Positions 29,267 through 40,774 of a DNA stretch of 64,000 nucleotides are shown here, piece after piece. The notes beneath the pieces are model-generated. The model had not been told where the DNA came from and made no database searches. It saw only the letters and a program-made list of their open reading frames with translations. The stretch is from Psococerastis gibbosa (taxonomy: Eukaryota; Arthropoda; Insecta; Psocodea; Psocidae), in contig OZ020493.1 in NCBI GenBank assembly GCA_963971405.1, forward strand, positions 434,001 through 498,000. The letters are read 5' to 3'. The translations under genes were made by a program, and so were the position numbers. Position 1 is the stretch's first letter, and each line of letters opens with the position of its first letter.

Positions 29267-32200
29267 TGTAATGTGAATTCCGGAAAACGTAACTTTTAAT
29301 ATTACACAAAACCGAACCAAAAAAAAGAAGAAAATTATTTACCATTTATTCTTATTTTCAGAAATCCACAAAACAATAAACACCGCGACCTAGCTCGAGT
29401 CAAGAAGAGATGTTGGGTGTAGATCCTTTTTAAACTGTTTTAATTCTATTAGACTGCTAGTTTTTTTTGAATAGATCTCCGAATAAAAATCTCAACCAAA
29501 ACCTTCCAAGACATTCAGGGAACGTGCCAAGCCAAGAACAATAGAAAATCTAATTTAACCCAATATAATAACCTTATGGTCAATAAGAAATTAGCAATAC
29601 ATGATATCACAATACTGTAAGGAAAATTACAATTAGTTGGTTAGTACATTTCACTAGAATTAGACTTAAGTATTATCAGAGGAAAATGCATGACTTATAA
29701 TAATTTGTTCATCTCAAAATTAAAAGAATGTTGAAAAGAAAAACAATTATCCGAACAGGGAGAATTTCTCTATCCCTGGCTGAACTTAAGCAGCTATGCT
29801 CAAAATAATATTAACTTAAAAAGGAGGACTCACTCAACTCCTAGGTTTCAAGAAAAGAAAGCAAAAAAAAGGAAGCAAAAGGTAAGCTGATATCAAAAAT
29901 ATAAATTTACTAATTCAGACTATTTAATTAAAACTAATGTAGTATTCAAAATTAAATTTCAAGTTTAGAGTCCGAATTTCAAAAAAATACTCCTATAAGG
30001 GCAACATTTCACTCACGCATTCATACTGGGGTACCTTAACAATAAACCCAATGGTAGAAGAGTTGCAGAAGGGAATTAGTAGACTAGTATCTTCCATCAT
30101 CAGCATCTAAGATCCCTGCATCCTTGCCACCAGCGTTTTAGGCCCGCACGGCCGTGAGAGGTTAAACCGGCATCATATCATCAATGGTTTCAAACCGCAG
30201 GAGAAAAACCAGCATCCGAGATAGAGAAGCAAACACTTGAAGCATCACCTTTGAAGTTAGGCATAATTTACTTGGAGAGATCCGAGGTGATGAAGGAGGA
30301 AAAAAAATGAAAGATGAGAGAAAATCAAAAGAAGGAGAACGAAGAACTTGGAGAACGAAGAAGTAGGAGAACGAAGAACTTGGAGAACGAAGAAGTCGGA
30401 GAACGAAGAAGTCGGAGAACGAAGAAGTCGGAGAACGAAGAACTTGGAGAACGAAGAAGTCGGAGAACGAAGAACTTGGACCTGGAAACAAAATTTTAGT
30501 TCACAGAATTTTCGAACACTAATCTTAGCAGCATAGCAGCTTCCACATACGAGCGACTGGAGACGAATTGGAAACGTGATTGAAGAATGCAGATACTTTC
30601 CATTAAATTTACTAAGCAACTGCTTCTAACTAGTAGCCAGAATAAAATTTAGAAACCTAGTTCGATTGGTTGACTCCAAAAAGGTAGACTAAGTTGGCTA
30701 ATCTGCTATTAAGATCCATTGAGCTATCTTAATTCGCTGGTCAAGTAGTGACGTACAAATGGTAACATCTCTCTCTAGTTAAAAATGATAAATAGTAGAC
30801 CTATAGCATTAACTTGTATGCATTAGACTTGAATAAAACACTTTCCGGCCAAAACCTCAAAATAGTTTGAACTAACTTGTAAGTTCAGAAACTTGCTTAA
30901 AGTTGAATAAAAAGGGAATCGAATCTTAAACGGAGCACACTAAATGTTTAAAAGTAGTCTCATGTGGTTGAGAAAAATATCGAGAAAAGAGCTCAACGTA
31001 AATTGAGAAAGGGGGGGAAGGCATTTGACTGCCTACGCCTCTGACGATTGCTCCATGAGGGCAAATCGTGCGACCCCAGTTAGCTTATCAACTTTTTATT
31101 CCGAAAACGAAAATATATTTCACAAGGTTAGATAAAGTACTGGCTGAATTTACTAAGAGCTTTCAAAATTAATTCAATATTGTCTATTCAAACATCTAAG
31201 CCTGTCGCATACAGTTAATACTAGTATAGCAAAGTAAGCTTACCAGACAGAACTCCTAGTTGTTTTTTTATTGCTGGTTAGAACTAGTCCACGTTCAAAA
31301 AATTAAGTTTTTCCGTAGGAACCAGGTCAAGGCATCTCAACCTACGTTTTCGCAGACCCGAAATCCATTAGAACTCCACAATTTCTGGGCCCTTGCTAGA
31401 ATAAACCAGAGTTAGCTATAACACACTGTCTGAGCCATTCTATATTTTAATTAAAGATTGTTGGGAGAATTAATGTATTTTATTTAATTTACGTTGTGTA
31501 GTTAAATAATTAATTTAGTCAGGTTTTAAATCTCTTTAATTTCGTAACCCACTACTAAGGTTAACCCATAACGCATAGCGACCATGTGAGCGGTTTGCAA
31601 CAAAATTGGGTTTTAGTGAAGAATTAATTAAACGAAATCTGCCAAATTTCAGGAATCAACTGAACACAGTTGGAAAAAACATTTATCAGTAAAAATTCCA
31701 CTAAAAGTTCAACGTTGAAAGTAATTAAATTTATTTCAATTGGGCCACATGGCATCGCACTTAGAGCAAGGCATGGTCCCAGAAATTCACTAATTTCTCA
31801 GAGAAAAAGTAGGTTAAAACAATGGATTTAATGCTTACCCTGTATCAGATGAAAATAAAAGTAATTAATAAATTAACATTGTAGAATTAGGTTGGTTTTC
31901 TTTATTACCAAGAATAAAAATCAAAAATTATACGGGCCCAATTTCAGGAATCGCCACCATATTTCCCTCTTCCGGAAATCAGTGTTTTCCTTTTTCTAAG
32001 GCACCGCTTGGCATACCCGTTGCCGCGAAATTGCTGGGATTTAAAATCTAATCACTTTGAATGCAAAAATTACTTTATTTGGTGCCATTTTATAAGAATT
32101 AGATTTATAAATTAGTTATTAAACTTACGTTGAAAAAAAAGAAGAGTTATTTCAATAAAATCAGTTTAAATATTTATTTGTTATTTTTGTATTAATGGCA

Positions 32201-32563
32201 TAGACAAACAGTGCGCAGCCTTCTAGTTCATACCGACAAAGGAACTTATTGTAAACAAAAACATCGAATTCAAACATGGACATCTCCCTAGAGATTTTAT
32301 CAATATTTCGACGCAAAAATAGAGAATACCTTCACGATAAGTAGGCCTAGACTAACCAGACTTAAGGAAGTGAAGTAAGACCATGTTCTTCATTGAGTTG
32401 CGAAGTCTTCAGGTACCCAGATGCTACGCTGGACGAGAAATAAATTCGATACCAGTGACAGGTAGGCTCTAAGAGTTGATAGATTGTGAATAAATTATGA
32501 GATTAACCGATTTTATCCAAAACGCTAGCGGATAAAATTCAATGGAGCAAAATTCTTGCTACA
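29267..32563 (-). repeat. 5' LTR of the Gypsy-type element
   Basis: 3297 bp. It would contain the element promoter and the start of transcription towards gag. Same sequence as the 3' LTR with one extra A near 29865. Contains the 16-bp minisatellite at 30332-30482. Confidence 0.92.
30332..30482. repeat. 16-bp minisatellite in 5' LTR
   Basis: Identical in unit order to the array at 19710-19860, so both LTRs have kept the same variant order since insertion. Confidence 0.85.
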
Positions 32564-33385
32564 CGCTATACTGAGATGTGCATGGGAGGACAGACGACAG
32601 TCCAGTAGTAGGTCAGTATCTGCCGCGCTGTCGTGTGTACTCTCTTGCTCATGTTACTGTCAGCGGTTGGCTGCTAACTACTACAGAACCCGTTGCTTCT
32701 ACTCCTGCATCTGCCGTCTTAACTTCTTATCACTTTTTTTTTCAAGTCACCGTTGGTGATTTCAGAAATTCTGGGACGCTATACTGATGATGTGCATGGA
32801 CGTACAATCAATAGTCCGCAGTTGTAGTTCAGTATCGGCTGCGCTGTCGTTTGTACTACTTTGCGCGCTGGCTGCTAACTACTACAGAACCCGTTGCTTC
32901 TACTCCTGCATCTGCCGTCTTAACTTCTTATCACTTTTTTTTTCAAGTCACCGTTGGTGATTTCAGAAATTCTGGGACGCTATACTGATGATGTGCATGG
33001 ACGTACAATCAATAGTCCGCAGTTGTAGTTCAGTATCGGCTGCGCTGTCGTTTGTACTACTTTGCGCGCTGGCTGCTAACTACTACAGAACCCGTTGCTT
33101 CTACTCCTGCATCTGCCGTCTTAACTTCTTATCACTTTTTTTTTCAAGTCACCGTTGGTGATTTCAGAAATTCTGGGACGCTATACTGATGATGTGCATG
33201 GACGTACAATCAATAGTCCGCAGTTGTAGTTCAGTATCGGCTGCGCTGTCGTTTGTACTACTTTGCGCATTGGCTGCTAACTACTACAGAACCCGTTGCT
33301 TCTACTCCTGCGGCTGCCGTCTTAACTTCTTATTGTTTTTTTTCAAGTCATTGTATGTGCTTTTTGGAATTCTGAGACACTGCTG
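32564..33385. repeat. ~201-bp tandem repeat, four units
   Basis: Units start at about 32568, 32781, 32982 and 33183 (ATACTGATGATGTGC). The middle two intervals are exactly 201 bp and almost identical. The first is 213 bp and diverged, and the last decays after 33340. Each unit includes GCTAACTACTACAGAACCCG and a T run. The last ~28 bp left of the retrotransposon (18618-18645) match the end of a unit, so the element inserted within this array. Confidence 0.85.
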
Positions 33386-33656
33386 ACAAGTGCATATTAT
33401 AATATAATACTAGGTATAGGACCTTTATTTGTTAATTTTAGTGTTCATTTTAATTTTAATTAATGTAAATTGTTTTATGTTAAAATTGTGAAATTACTGA
33501 AATGTATATGACCCATGAATGGAAAATGAAACAGACAGACCAACAGACAGACCGACAGATAGCCGACAGAATTCTGAGACTAGAATTCTGAGACACTACT
33601 GACAAACGCATATTAGGTACGGCCTTCCATGCAATGTTGTAGTAATTAGTTCAATA
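33386..33656. other. unassigned sequence with (CAGA)n
   Basis: CAGACAGAC-type microsatellite near 33530-33560 and two further copies of AATTCTGAGACT-like sequence from the tandem array. Otherwise AT-rich. Confidence 0.45.
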
Positions 33657-34530
33657 TCTCAATCAATCAATCAATCAAGCAAAAAATGTATTTGAAAAAT
33701 ACAAATACACAATACTGTAGGGCCAGAAGGCCCATAACAGACTAAAAAATAAATTAATTAATTAATTAACAACAAAATTTTAAACCCTTGAACGAAACGA
33801 CTAACATTAACTTACGTGCTAATAACAGGTCCACAGAAAAAATTCCTTTTAATCCATAATTTGAAACAAAGATTCCACCTCTTCCCGTCCAATCAGCCAT
33901 TCGTGAATAAATTTTGAAAATTTATTTCTGTTCAGAGATCCAGGCCGTAATTTTAGTTGATTAAATGTCTTTGGCGCTAGGTATTGGTAGGCCTTTGTAA
34001 AAATTGTTGTATATGCTCTAGGTACTGTGAAGTGCTCAATTTGTCAATATTTACTGGCCTCAGTCTCTGTACCATATCGTCACTGATGGAATAAAATATT
34101 TGTAAAGTCTTGTATAGGTAAAGGTATCTTAGCGGGAATAGACCAAGTGATGCAAAGAGGGGAAGTGATGGACACATCCTTGGTTTTCCGGCTATTGTTC
34201 TAATTATATATTTTTGCGTAACTATAAGTGACCTTAAATTAGTCCCACCCCACACTTGGATCCCATAGGCAAGCCTAGATATACACAGCGAGTGGTATAG
34301 CTGGATTAAAATGTTTTCTGGGCAGGCAGTGCGAAAGTAAAACGCAGTTGTCTTAAAAAATTTCGACATTTACCATTTATAGATTTTATGTGACAGCTCC
34401 ATTTCATGTCACTATCGAAGTGGACGCCAAGGTATTTTATATATCTGCAATAGGGGCGGCCCAATGCGCATATTACTGTCAACGGTTGCATTCTAACAAC
34501 TGCACAACGTTTCACTTCCTGCCATCCCAA
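33657..34530 (-). pseudogene. 5'-truncated LINE, reverse-transcriptase C-terminus
   Basis: Two frames on the minus strand carry the region after the reverse transcriptase catalytic core. The first (34530-34306) has YIKYLGVHFDSDMKWS..I. The second (34369-33977, shifted two bases) has LIQLYHSLCISRLAYGIQVW, then TQKYIIRTI and LFPLRYLYLYKTLQIFY. This is the standard C-terminal part of non-LTR reverse transcriptases with endonuclease (CR1/L2/Jockey-like; clade not resolved). The frame break makes it dead. Downstream, the 3' region has a GGGCC/GGCCC hairpin (near 33720) and ends in (TTGA)n at about 33657-33680. Truncation at the 5' side is typical of LINE insertion. Confidence 0.7.
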
Positions 34531-34610
34531 TTTATTTACGTTTTAATGTAAACATTAAAACATTAAAACATTAAAATTAAACATACAATGAACTTGTGTT
34601 ACTCAAGAAA

Positions 34611-35439
34611 AAGAACCGGTCCGAGTTTACTCGAACATGCTTTCCAATTTATCAAAATTAGTAGATAAAGAAAATGAGTAATTTCATGGTAAACAATTTT
34701 CCTATGGTTAAATTTCCGATATCTCGGGGGGGGGGGGGGGGGGGGTTGTCCACCTGACGTCACTGGAGGTGACGTAAATTCTAGATAGGTCAGACACATT
34801 ACCACACAGCAATACTGGCAGGGCACGCAATGCATTTGAGCGTGAATTTTCAATCATTTTTTTTTTTTTTTTTTTACAAAACCAAATGCTTTTCTGGGAA
34901 AGCAACCTGTCCGGTTTTGTTACTCAATTTAACACCTAAAACATGCCTGAAGGTAGAAATCATCGATAGAAAGGTTTCGCAGAAAAATTAATTTTTAGTC
35001 ATTTTTCATTATAATTTAGTTATTTTTATTTTTTTACCCCAAGAAGCAACCTATCAAGGGGCAAGCGACCCCCCGCATTTCGTTAACATTAATAACAACT
35101 ACAATATATGTGAATTTAAAAGAAATCGTTGGAGCCGTTTTTGAGAAATAATTTTTTTAGACGTTTTTTTGGAGTTTTTTGATAATAAAACCCCCCCGAA
35201 TTAAATTAGCCCCAAAAAAAAAAATGATCCCGAGGTATGATTTTTGTGAACGTACAAGCCGAATTTCATCAAAATCGACCGAGTAGTTTGCCCGGAAATC
35301 GACGCACAGACAGACATTTCGTAAAAACCACTTTTTTGGGTTCCTGGGACCTTAAAACGTGTAAATCCGTTGAAATCTCGGAATCGAAAATTTTGACCGT
35401 CACAAAGCTTTCCTTATACTATGTATAAATTGGAAAGCA
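34611..35439 (-). mobile_element. family B element, copy 3
   Basis: Full-length, reversed. It starts (plus strand) AAGAACCGGTCCGAG and ends TTGGAAAGCA. It contains an 18-base G run near 34725 and a T run near 34860. Only 84 bp separate it from copy 4, in the same orientation. Confidence 0.7.
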
Positions 35440-35523
35440 AAAAATCATCTTCTATCTAGCAAATTTCTACACCTTCTGATGTCTTGGCTCACAAATGGAA
35501 AGCTACTCTATAACTAAGTATAA

Positions 35524-36243
35524 AAGAACCGGTCCGAGTTTACGTCACTGAAGGTGACTTAAATTCTAGATAGGTCAGACCTACACATTACCACACAGCA
35601 ATAATGGCAGGGCACGCAATGCATTTGAGCGTGAATTTGCTTTCATTTTTTTCAAAAAAAATTGTTTTTGCACAAAACCCAATAGTTTTTTGGTAAACCA
35701 AACTATCCGGTTTCATTACTCAATTTAACACCTAAAACATGCTCGAAGTTAGAAATCATCGATAGAAAGGTTTCGCAGAAAAATTATTTTTTAGTCATTT
35801 TTCATTAAAATTTAGTTATTTTTTTTTTACCCCCAGAAGCAACCTGTCAAGGGGCAAGCGACCCCACGCATTTCGTTAATATTAATAACGACTACAATAT
35901 ATGTGAATTTAAAAGAAATCGTTGTAGCCGTTTTTGAGAAATAATTTTTTTAGACGTTTTTTGGAGTTTTTTGAAATTAAAACCCCCCCAAATTGAGTTA
36001 GCCCTAAATAAAACAAATGACTCCGAGGTATGATTTTTATAAACCTACATGCCAAATTTCATTTAAATCGACCGAGTAGTGTGCCCGGAAATCGATGAAC
36101 AGACAGACAGACATTTCGTAAAAAAAAACACTTTTTTGGGTTCCTGGGACCTCAAAACGTGTAAATCCGTTGAAATCTCGGAATCGAAAATTTCGACCGT
36201 CACAAAGCTTTCCTTATTTGTACTACATATAAATTGGAAAGCA
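35524..36243 (-). mobile_element. family B element, copy 4 (internally deleted)
   Basis: Same ends as copy 3. About 100 bp are missing between the 3' terminal palindrome and the TGACGTCA-type box, including the G run. The remainder is colinear. The flanks read GTTTAT before the 5' end and TTATAC after the 3' end in element sense, an imperfect AT-rich duplication. Confidence 0.65.
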
Positions 36244-36883
36244 ATAAACAAGGTTTAGCAAGTTACATTGAAAATTTGGAGCGCAGACTTTGGTCACACC
36301 TAGGTCACGGAAAATTGAGTCAGTTTCTGTTTACTATTTAATTTACTACGCATAACTTATGAAGATTTGAGCTATGGAAGCTGTATAGGACCACTTCTTG
36401 CACAATTCCATAGTATATTTTTCCAATAACTGCAATTTTATTGAAATTCATGTTGGAGGAATTGTATTTTCTCCCGCATTTTGTATTTAAAAAGATTGTT
36501 CGCATACAAACAATTCAATGAATGTATCCGAATAAACTCTTAAGCCGCCTCTGTATAGGTAATACCTGTGGTGAGTTACGGCAGGTTTCCGATTGCATGG
36601 AGTCTCTACGACTCACATAGGTACGAACAAGCTACCACTATGCCATCAATGACCTTTATTACGCAGAAAATTAAATAAAAATAACTACCCAATACTCCAG
36701 CAATCTAGGGGGACCAATAGCTACGTTCCACATCCTCGTACTCATTATGTAGCCTGTGTGAGAGTTTTTTTAGATTATAAGTTCATGCAAAATTATCGTT
36801 TAAAAATTTATTTTTCGGGAAGGGCTGCGATCCTATAGTATATATGTAGTGAAATTTCGCACGCCTGGAAAGTTCAATGGTAT
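36244..36883. other. unassigned sequence with repeat C
   Basis: 36500-36600 (CATACAAACAATTCAATGAATG, GCCGCCTCTGTATAGG) matches 49070-49165 and, reversed, 15440-15500. The rest is not recognised. Confidence 0.45.
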
Positions 36884-37083
36884 AGTACACGCAAAATGAG
36901 AAAAGCATGGACATGGAATGTTTTGATCCTGTGCAACACTGTAAAAATATTCCTTGCACCATTTTGTGTTACCTTGTTGCATTGGATGCAAGGCATAACA
37001 AAAAGTGTGCAAAGAATATTTTTATAGTGTTGCACAGGATCAAAACATTCCGTGTCCATACTTTTCTCATTTTGCGTGGACTA
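36884..37083. mobile_element. 200-bp palindromic MITE
   Basis: Starts TAGTACACGCAAAATGAG and ends with the near-complement CTCATTTTGCGTGGACTA. Arms of ~70 bp pair through AACATTCC and TGTGCAACACTG. TA flanks both ends, compatible with a Tc1/mariner-type target. No coding. Confidence 0.65.
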
Positions 37084-37219
37084 TATCTAGTGTAAAGTCA
37101 AAAATTTTCGGGGGCTGAAGTCTTGACATTCCGTGTTCAGCTCTCTATACCAACTGGACTACTCATGACCATTGGTATGTAATGTAATGGACCCAGGCCT
37201 ACTTATATGTCCCATAGGT

Positions 37220-37385
37220 CCACTGCCGATTGCCCAATGCCAAGAACCCCGTGGATTTCGGGAATTATTTGTATTGTTTCCGTATGAATTTTTGGCCATT
37301 AGCAAACTGGTATACGTTCTCGATGTCAACCTAAACCGGCTACAAGTGATAATGGACAAGCTGAGACAAGCTTACCATTGACCCA
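37220..37385 (-). repeat. dispersed repeat R fragment
   Basis: Complement of the 12310-12455 region (TTGGCATTGGGC, GGCCAAAAATTCATAC, ACATCGAGAACG). Confidence 0.55.
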
Positions 37386-37529
37386 CTGAAACAGGCAAAA
37401 GAATAACTTCACCAAGTGCAGAAACTAGTCTCGGTATATGTAATAAGAAATACAAGTTCCTATAAAATATGCTCCTCCTATGCTCCTCCTATACGTACTT
37501 TCCAGAGTTTGATGTATCTATCACCAAGC

Positions 37530-38467
37530 CGCTACTCGCTAGGAAGATTTAGTACAGTCTTTCAAGCTGAGGTGAAGGCACTATCAGAAGCAGTGTCGTG
37601 GTGCAATGAAAATGATATCAAAGATATAGAAGTATCGTAGTATGTTCTGATAGCCAGGCTGCAATCAGGGCAATTAGACATCCAATGGTGAGGTCCGCTA
37701 TCGTGAAGATTAACTGCAAAAAAGCCATGATCAGAAATACTGTATGCCTCAAGTGGGTCCCTGGACACTCAGGAATTGATGGGAATAAAAAGGCGGACGA
37801 GCTTGCTCGAGAAGGATCTAGGAACAACCTACTCGGACCGGAACCCTGCCCTCCAATAGCCTAGGCAAACTTTAAGACTGTGTTTAACGAGGAATGGCGA
37901 AATTCGGCAGGCCTAGCCCACTCCAAGTTATATATTGCGGACCCCAGCAAGAAAAGTGCTTTAAAATTCATCTCCCGCGGAAGAAGCAGCACACGGATCA
38001 CCTCGGCTTTACTTACAGGACACGGTCCCTTCAGGAACCATCTATCCAAGATGGGGGTACTCGTTGAATCAACGATGTATCGGAACTGCGAGGAAGAAGA
38101 GACAGGTTGGCATATTTTAGCGGAATGTCCGCCGATTTGGCGAGCAAGACTGAAGAATTTTGAATTTTCCACGCTGGAGTCCAGGCATCAGGCCACGGGG
38201 GCATTAAGCTTTGGGGCCATTGTGGACTTCTACAAGGAAATCGGGCTGGCGTAGGACAGCCTAGTCGGGGTCGCTCTATGGGACCAAATATGAGGCCTAA
38301 GTCGTTATTAACCTGGCGAACAACTACTACCCCCCCCCCCCCCCAGCCTTAGCTTATCCGTGCTCTGACGTCGTCTTCACAGCTGCCCCCCTTGTGTAAT
38401 GTTACTTCCATGTATCTGAAAATCATAAATGCCGCAAAACATGTTAATAAAAAAATAAAAACAAAAT
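37530..38467 (+). pseudogene. 5'-truncated LINE with RNase H and C-terminal domain
   Basis: This is the 3' end of a non-LTR retrotransposon that encodes its own RNase H (R1/LOA/I-like group; clade not resolved). The first frame ends with TVFQAEVKALSEAVSWC (near 37556), the start of RNase H. A frameshift near 37638 leads to CSDSQAAIRAI (37643 onward) and WVPGHSGIDGNKKADELAR (to about 37812). A single in-frame TAG at 37862 breaks the frame. It then continues to a stop near 38254 through LLTGHGPFRNHL and a zinc-like C..C..H..C tail (CEEEETGWHILAECP). The untranslated 3' end runs through a 14-base C run to an A-rich tail near 38446-38467. One frameshift and one stop make it non-functional. Confidence 0.75.
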
Positions 38468-39045
38468 TATTTGTGTCATATTTTCTGTCAGCTATTATAA
38501 CTATCCTTTGTACAGAAGGAGACTAATTTCGATGTTGTGAGGCATGCTTCAACACATGGCCTTTCTTCTGCAACCGGCCTGCCGAAGGGTTCCCACAAGT
38601 GGGTAGAGAATATTGAGGGGTTTGATAAAGTTGAAAGGCGCTGATGCATACGACGCACATGGCCCATAAAGAGCTGCGCTGTCAACAGAATAGTAAGCCG
38701 CATACGCTGCAGCCTAACCGACTTATACATACAATTTTTTTAATCTTGCCACAGGAAAGGTTCTAAACAACCATATCTTGTGTTCTCGAGCATGTGCCGC
38801 TGCTTTTAGAAGTAAACTAAATAGGCTTGTACGTAGAGGACATGATGTGGAACTAGACAGCCGGTGTTGTTCTCATCATGATTCTCAGTACAGATATTAC
38901 TAAAACCAACAACTGCTGGTATATTGCTTTAGGCTTTTTTTTTAGTGTTTCATTTATTTATTGTTATTGTGTCTTAGGTTTTAGAACTCCTATTGTTTCA
39001 TGTTAATGACTCAATACAGAAATATTCTATTCTATTCTATTCTGC
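38468..39045 (+). other. unassigned, with exon-like frame and (ATTCT)n
   Basis: A frame open from about 38755 to a stop near 38900 reads LNNHILCSRACAAAF and SKLNRLVRRGHDVEL. It follows a T-rich tract ending TTGCCACAG at 38754, which looks like a 3' splice site. I do not recognise the protein. The stretch ends in about four ATTCT units (39017-39040), which suggests a LINE 3' tail instead. Confidence 0.3.
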
Positions 39046-39343
39046 CGACACATGGTCAATGCTCCTCTGCCCGCCGAAAAGGAATAGTTTGAAAAGAAAT
39101 TCAATAATTGCTGGCTTATGAAGACATATTGCAAATCGGATGAATATTAGATATCACCATTCACCTTATACCATTACGTTTGACTCTGACCTAGATTTTA
39201 TTTCGGGGAGGCCTGTAATATCCTCCGACTGGAAAGTTCAATTTTGGAAAACAATTTCGGAGGTTATGCATGGCCAACACAAATTTGTCGCCTGTCGGAT
39301 TATGTCTCACATTCTAACATAATTTGCGTTTGTGGAATGAAGG
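39046..39343. other. unassigned sequence
   Basis: No feature recognised. Confidence 0.4.
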
Positions 39344-39351
39344 TCTACAGT

Positions 39352-39565
39352 CATGGCCGTGCCCAGGAGGGTGGTCCAAGGGGTCCGGACCCCCCCCCCG
39401 AAATATTTTTTTTAAATGTAAACCTTTATTGTTTTAAGAATTGGAATAGATTTATTTGAGTTTGAACGCTGGATAGAATGTACTTTCACTAATAAATAAC
39501 GTAAACATTTTTTTGGGGACCCCGGACCCCCCCCCCCCTGAAATCGAAACCTGGGCACGGCCTTG
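39352..39565. mobile_element. hAT-type MITE (CATGGCCGTGCCC family), copy 1
   Basis: 16-bp terminal inverted repeats, CATGGCCGTGCCCAGG and CCTGGGCACGGCCTTG, differ at one position. An 8-bp near-duplication TCTACAGT / CCTACAGT flanks it (39344-39351 and 39566-39573). C runs follow the left end and precede the right end. No coding. Second copy at 53714-54212. Confidence 0.8.
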
Positions 39566-39829
39566 CCTACAGTAGATGTTGAATGAGCTACCAAACTACC
39601 ATTACATTCAAAACAGCAGGCGCGATGATATGACAAATTCATTGGGCACGGATTATCAGTAATTACTTCAATAAATATTTTTTGTTCGAAAACAAAATCT
39701 TGCATGAAAAAGGAACCTGCTTTGTTTTTATTATTAATTTGCAACCTGAACGAAACGATCAAGTGACCTATTGGGTTTTGCGCATAAAAATAACAACTAG
39801 CCTACAGTACTATTTAAGTGATTAAAAAA
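39566..39829. other. unassigned sequence
   Basis: Nothing recognised beyond the target duplication of the preceding MITE. Confidence 0.4.
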
Positions 39830-40137
39830 TAACCGTTTTTGAGAAATAATATTTTAGTCCATATATTAGCTTTTAGAGGGTAACATCCATCCCCCAGCAA
39901 TTAATTAGCCCAAACGAGGAAAAAAAAATATTCGGAGACATGATTTTTTTGAACCTCGATGCCCAATTTCATCAAAATCCATCAATTAGTTTGCCTAGAT
40001 ATCGACGAACAGACAGACGGACGTTTTTGACTTCCTGGTACTTCAAAACGTGCAAATCCGTTGTAATCTCAAAATCAAAAATGTTTATTATCACAAAACT
40101 AGCTATAAAAACTCTATTTAAAAACAGGAAAGCAATA
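39830..40137 (-). repeat. family B fragment, diverged
   Basis: Contains CGTTTTTGAGAAATAAT, CCCAATTTCATCAAAATCC, ATCGACGAACAGACAG and AACAGGAAAGCAATAAA, the 5' half of B reversed, with many substitutions. Older than the near-full copies. Confidence 0.55.
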
Positions 40138-40774
40138 AATATAGACTAGTTGTGTACAGTACTGAACCAACTTAGAGAAGGGCTTTTAGACTAGGTTGAC
40201 CCAGTCCCAGTACCGTCAGTTTTACATCTCCTGCAAAGCTTGGCTGCAGCACCGAAACTGTCACTACATGAATATTGTCATAATTAATTATCATCAAAAA
40301 CTGTTGTAGTCAGGTTCACGGTGACCGTCCGGAACGACGTTAAACTAAGGCCCGGTGCTCAAAGGCAATTTCAACGCGGCAGATACGCTGGGAGATCCGT
40401 CATTGGAGCAAATTGGTTGGTGAAACAGCCTTCAAAAGTTTTCTCTCCGCTGAGCGTTTTGAAGTAGACTTTTTTGCAACAACCCCTTTGCTACAGTGAT
40501 GGATCCCAGCCCTAGCGTTTAAATCACGTCTGTGCACCGTGCCCCCGCCTATGTGGACCATGCGTAACTTCTTTACGCCCGTAAACTAAACAGACGCAAC
40601 GTAAAATGGGCTTATGAATTCTTTACTATATACAGCTTGTTGACTAGAAGATGTGGGGAAATGCTAGAAGAAGGCAGTAAGAAAATACTGCATGAGCCCG
40701 CTAATACTCGTACACTGCTTCCAAGTCGAGTCTATAACTGCCAATCAAAAGAAAAGGTATCACTCATTCACTAT
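40138..40774. other. unassigned sequence
   Basis: No gene or repeat recognised. Confidence 0.45.

Larger units (their letters stand above)
18646..32563 (-). mobile_element. complete Ty3/Gypsy-type LTR retrotransposon
   Basis: A 13.9-kb element on the minus strand: 5' LTR at 29267-32563, leader, gag (28019-26436), pol (about 26463-22642), 3' untranslated region, and 3' LTR at 18646-21941. LTRs begin TGTAG and end ATTACA in element sense. The 4-bp CGCT is duplicated at 18642-18645 and 32564-32567, normal for Gypsy-type integrases. Pol order is protease, reverse transcriptase, RNase H, integrase, which defines Ty3/Gypsy rather than Copia. No env-like frame was found. Both frames are uninterrupted and the LTRs differ by one visible 1-bp indel, so the copy is young and may be competent. 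The long LTRs (about 3.3 kb each) make up nearly half the element. Confidence 0.93.

Noticed and set aside
35237..35428. Recurring translated string (FHQN..SLPGNRRTD, FLGSWDLKTCKSVEISESK) seen in several places on both strands
   Set aside because: It comes from the same part of family B each time. Frames start and stop at different places, run through a CAGA microsatellite and share nothing beyond the repeat DNA. I treat it as non-coding.
37862..37864. In-frame stop as the true end of a LINE protein
   Set aside because: The same frame continues after it with the conserved C-terminal zinc-like tail, so it is a disabling mutation.
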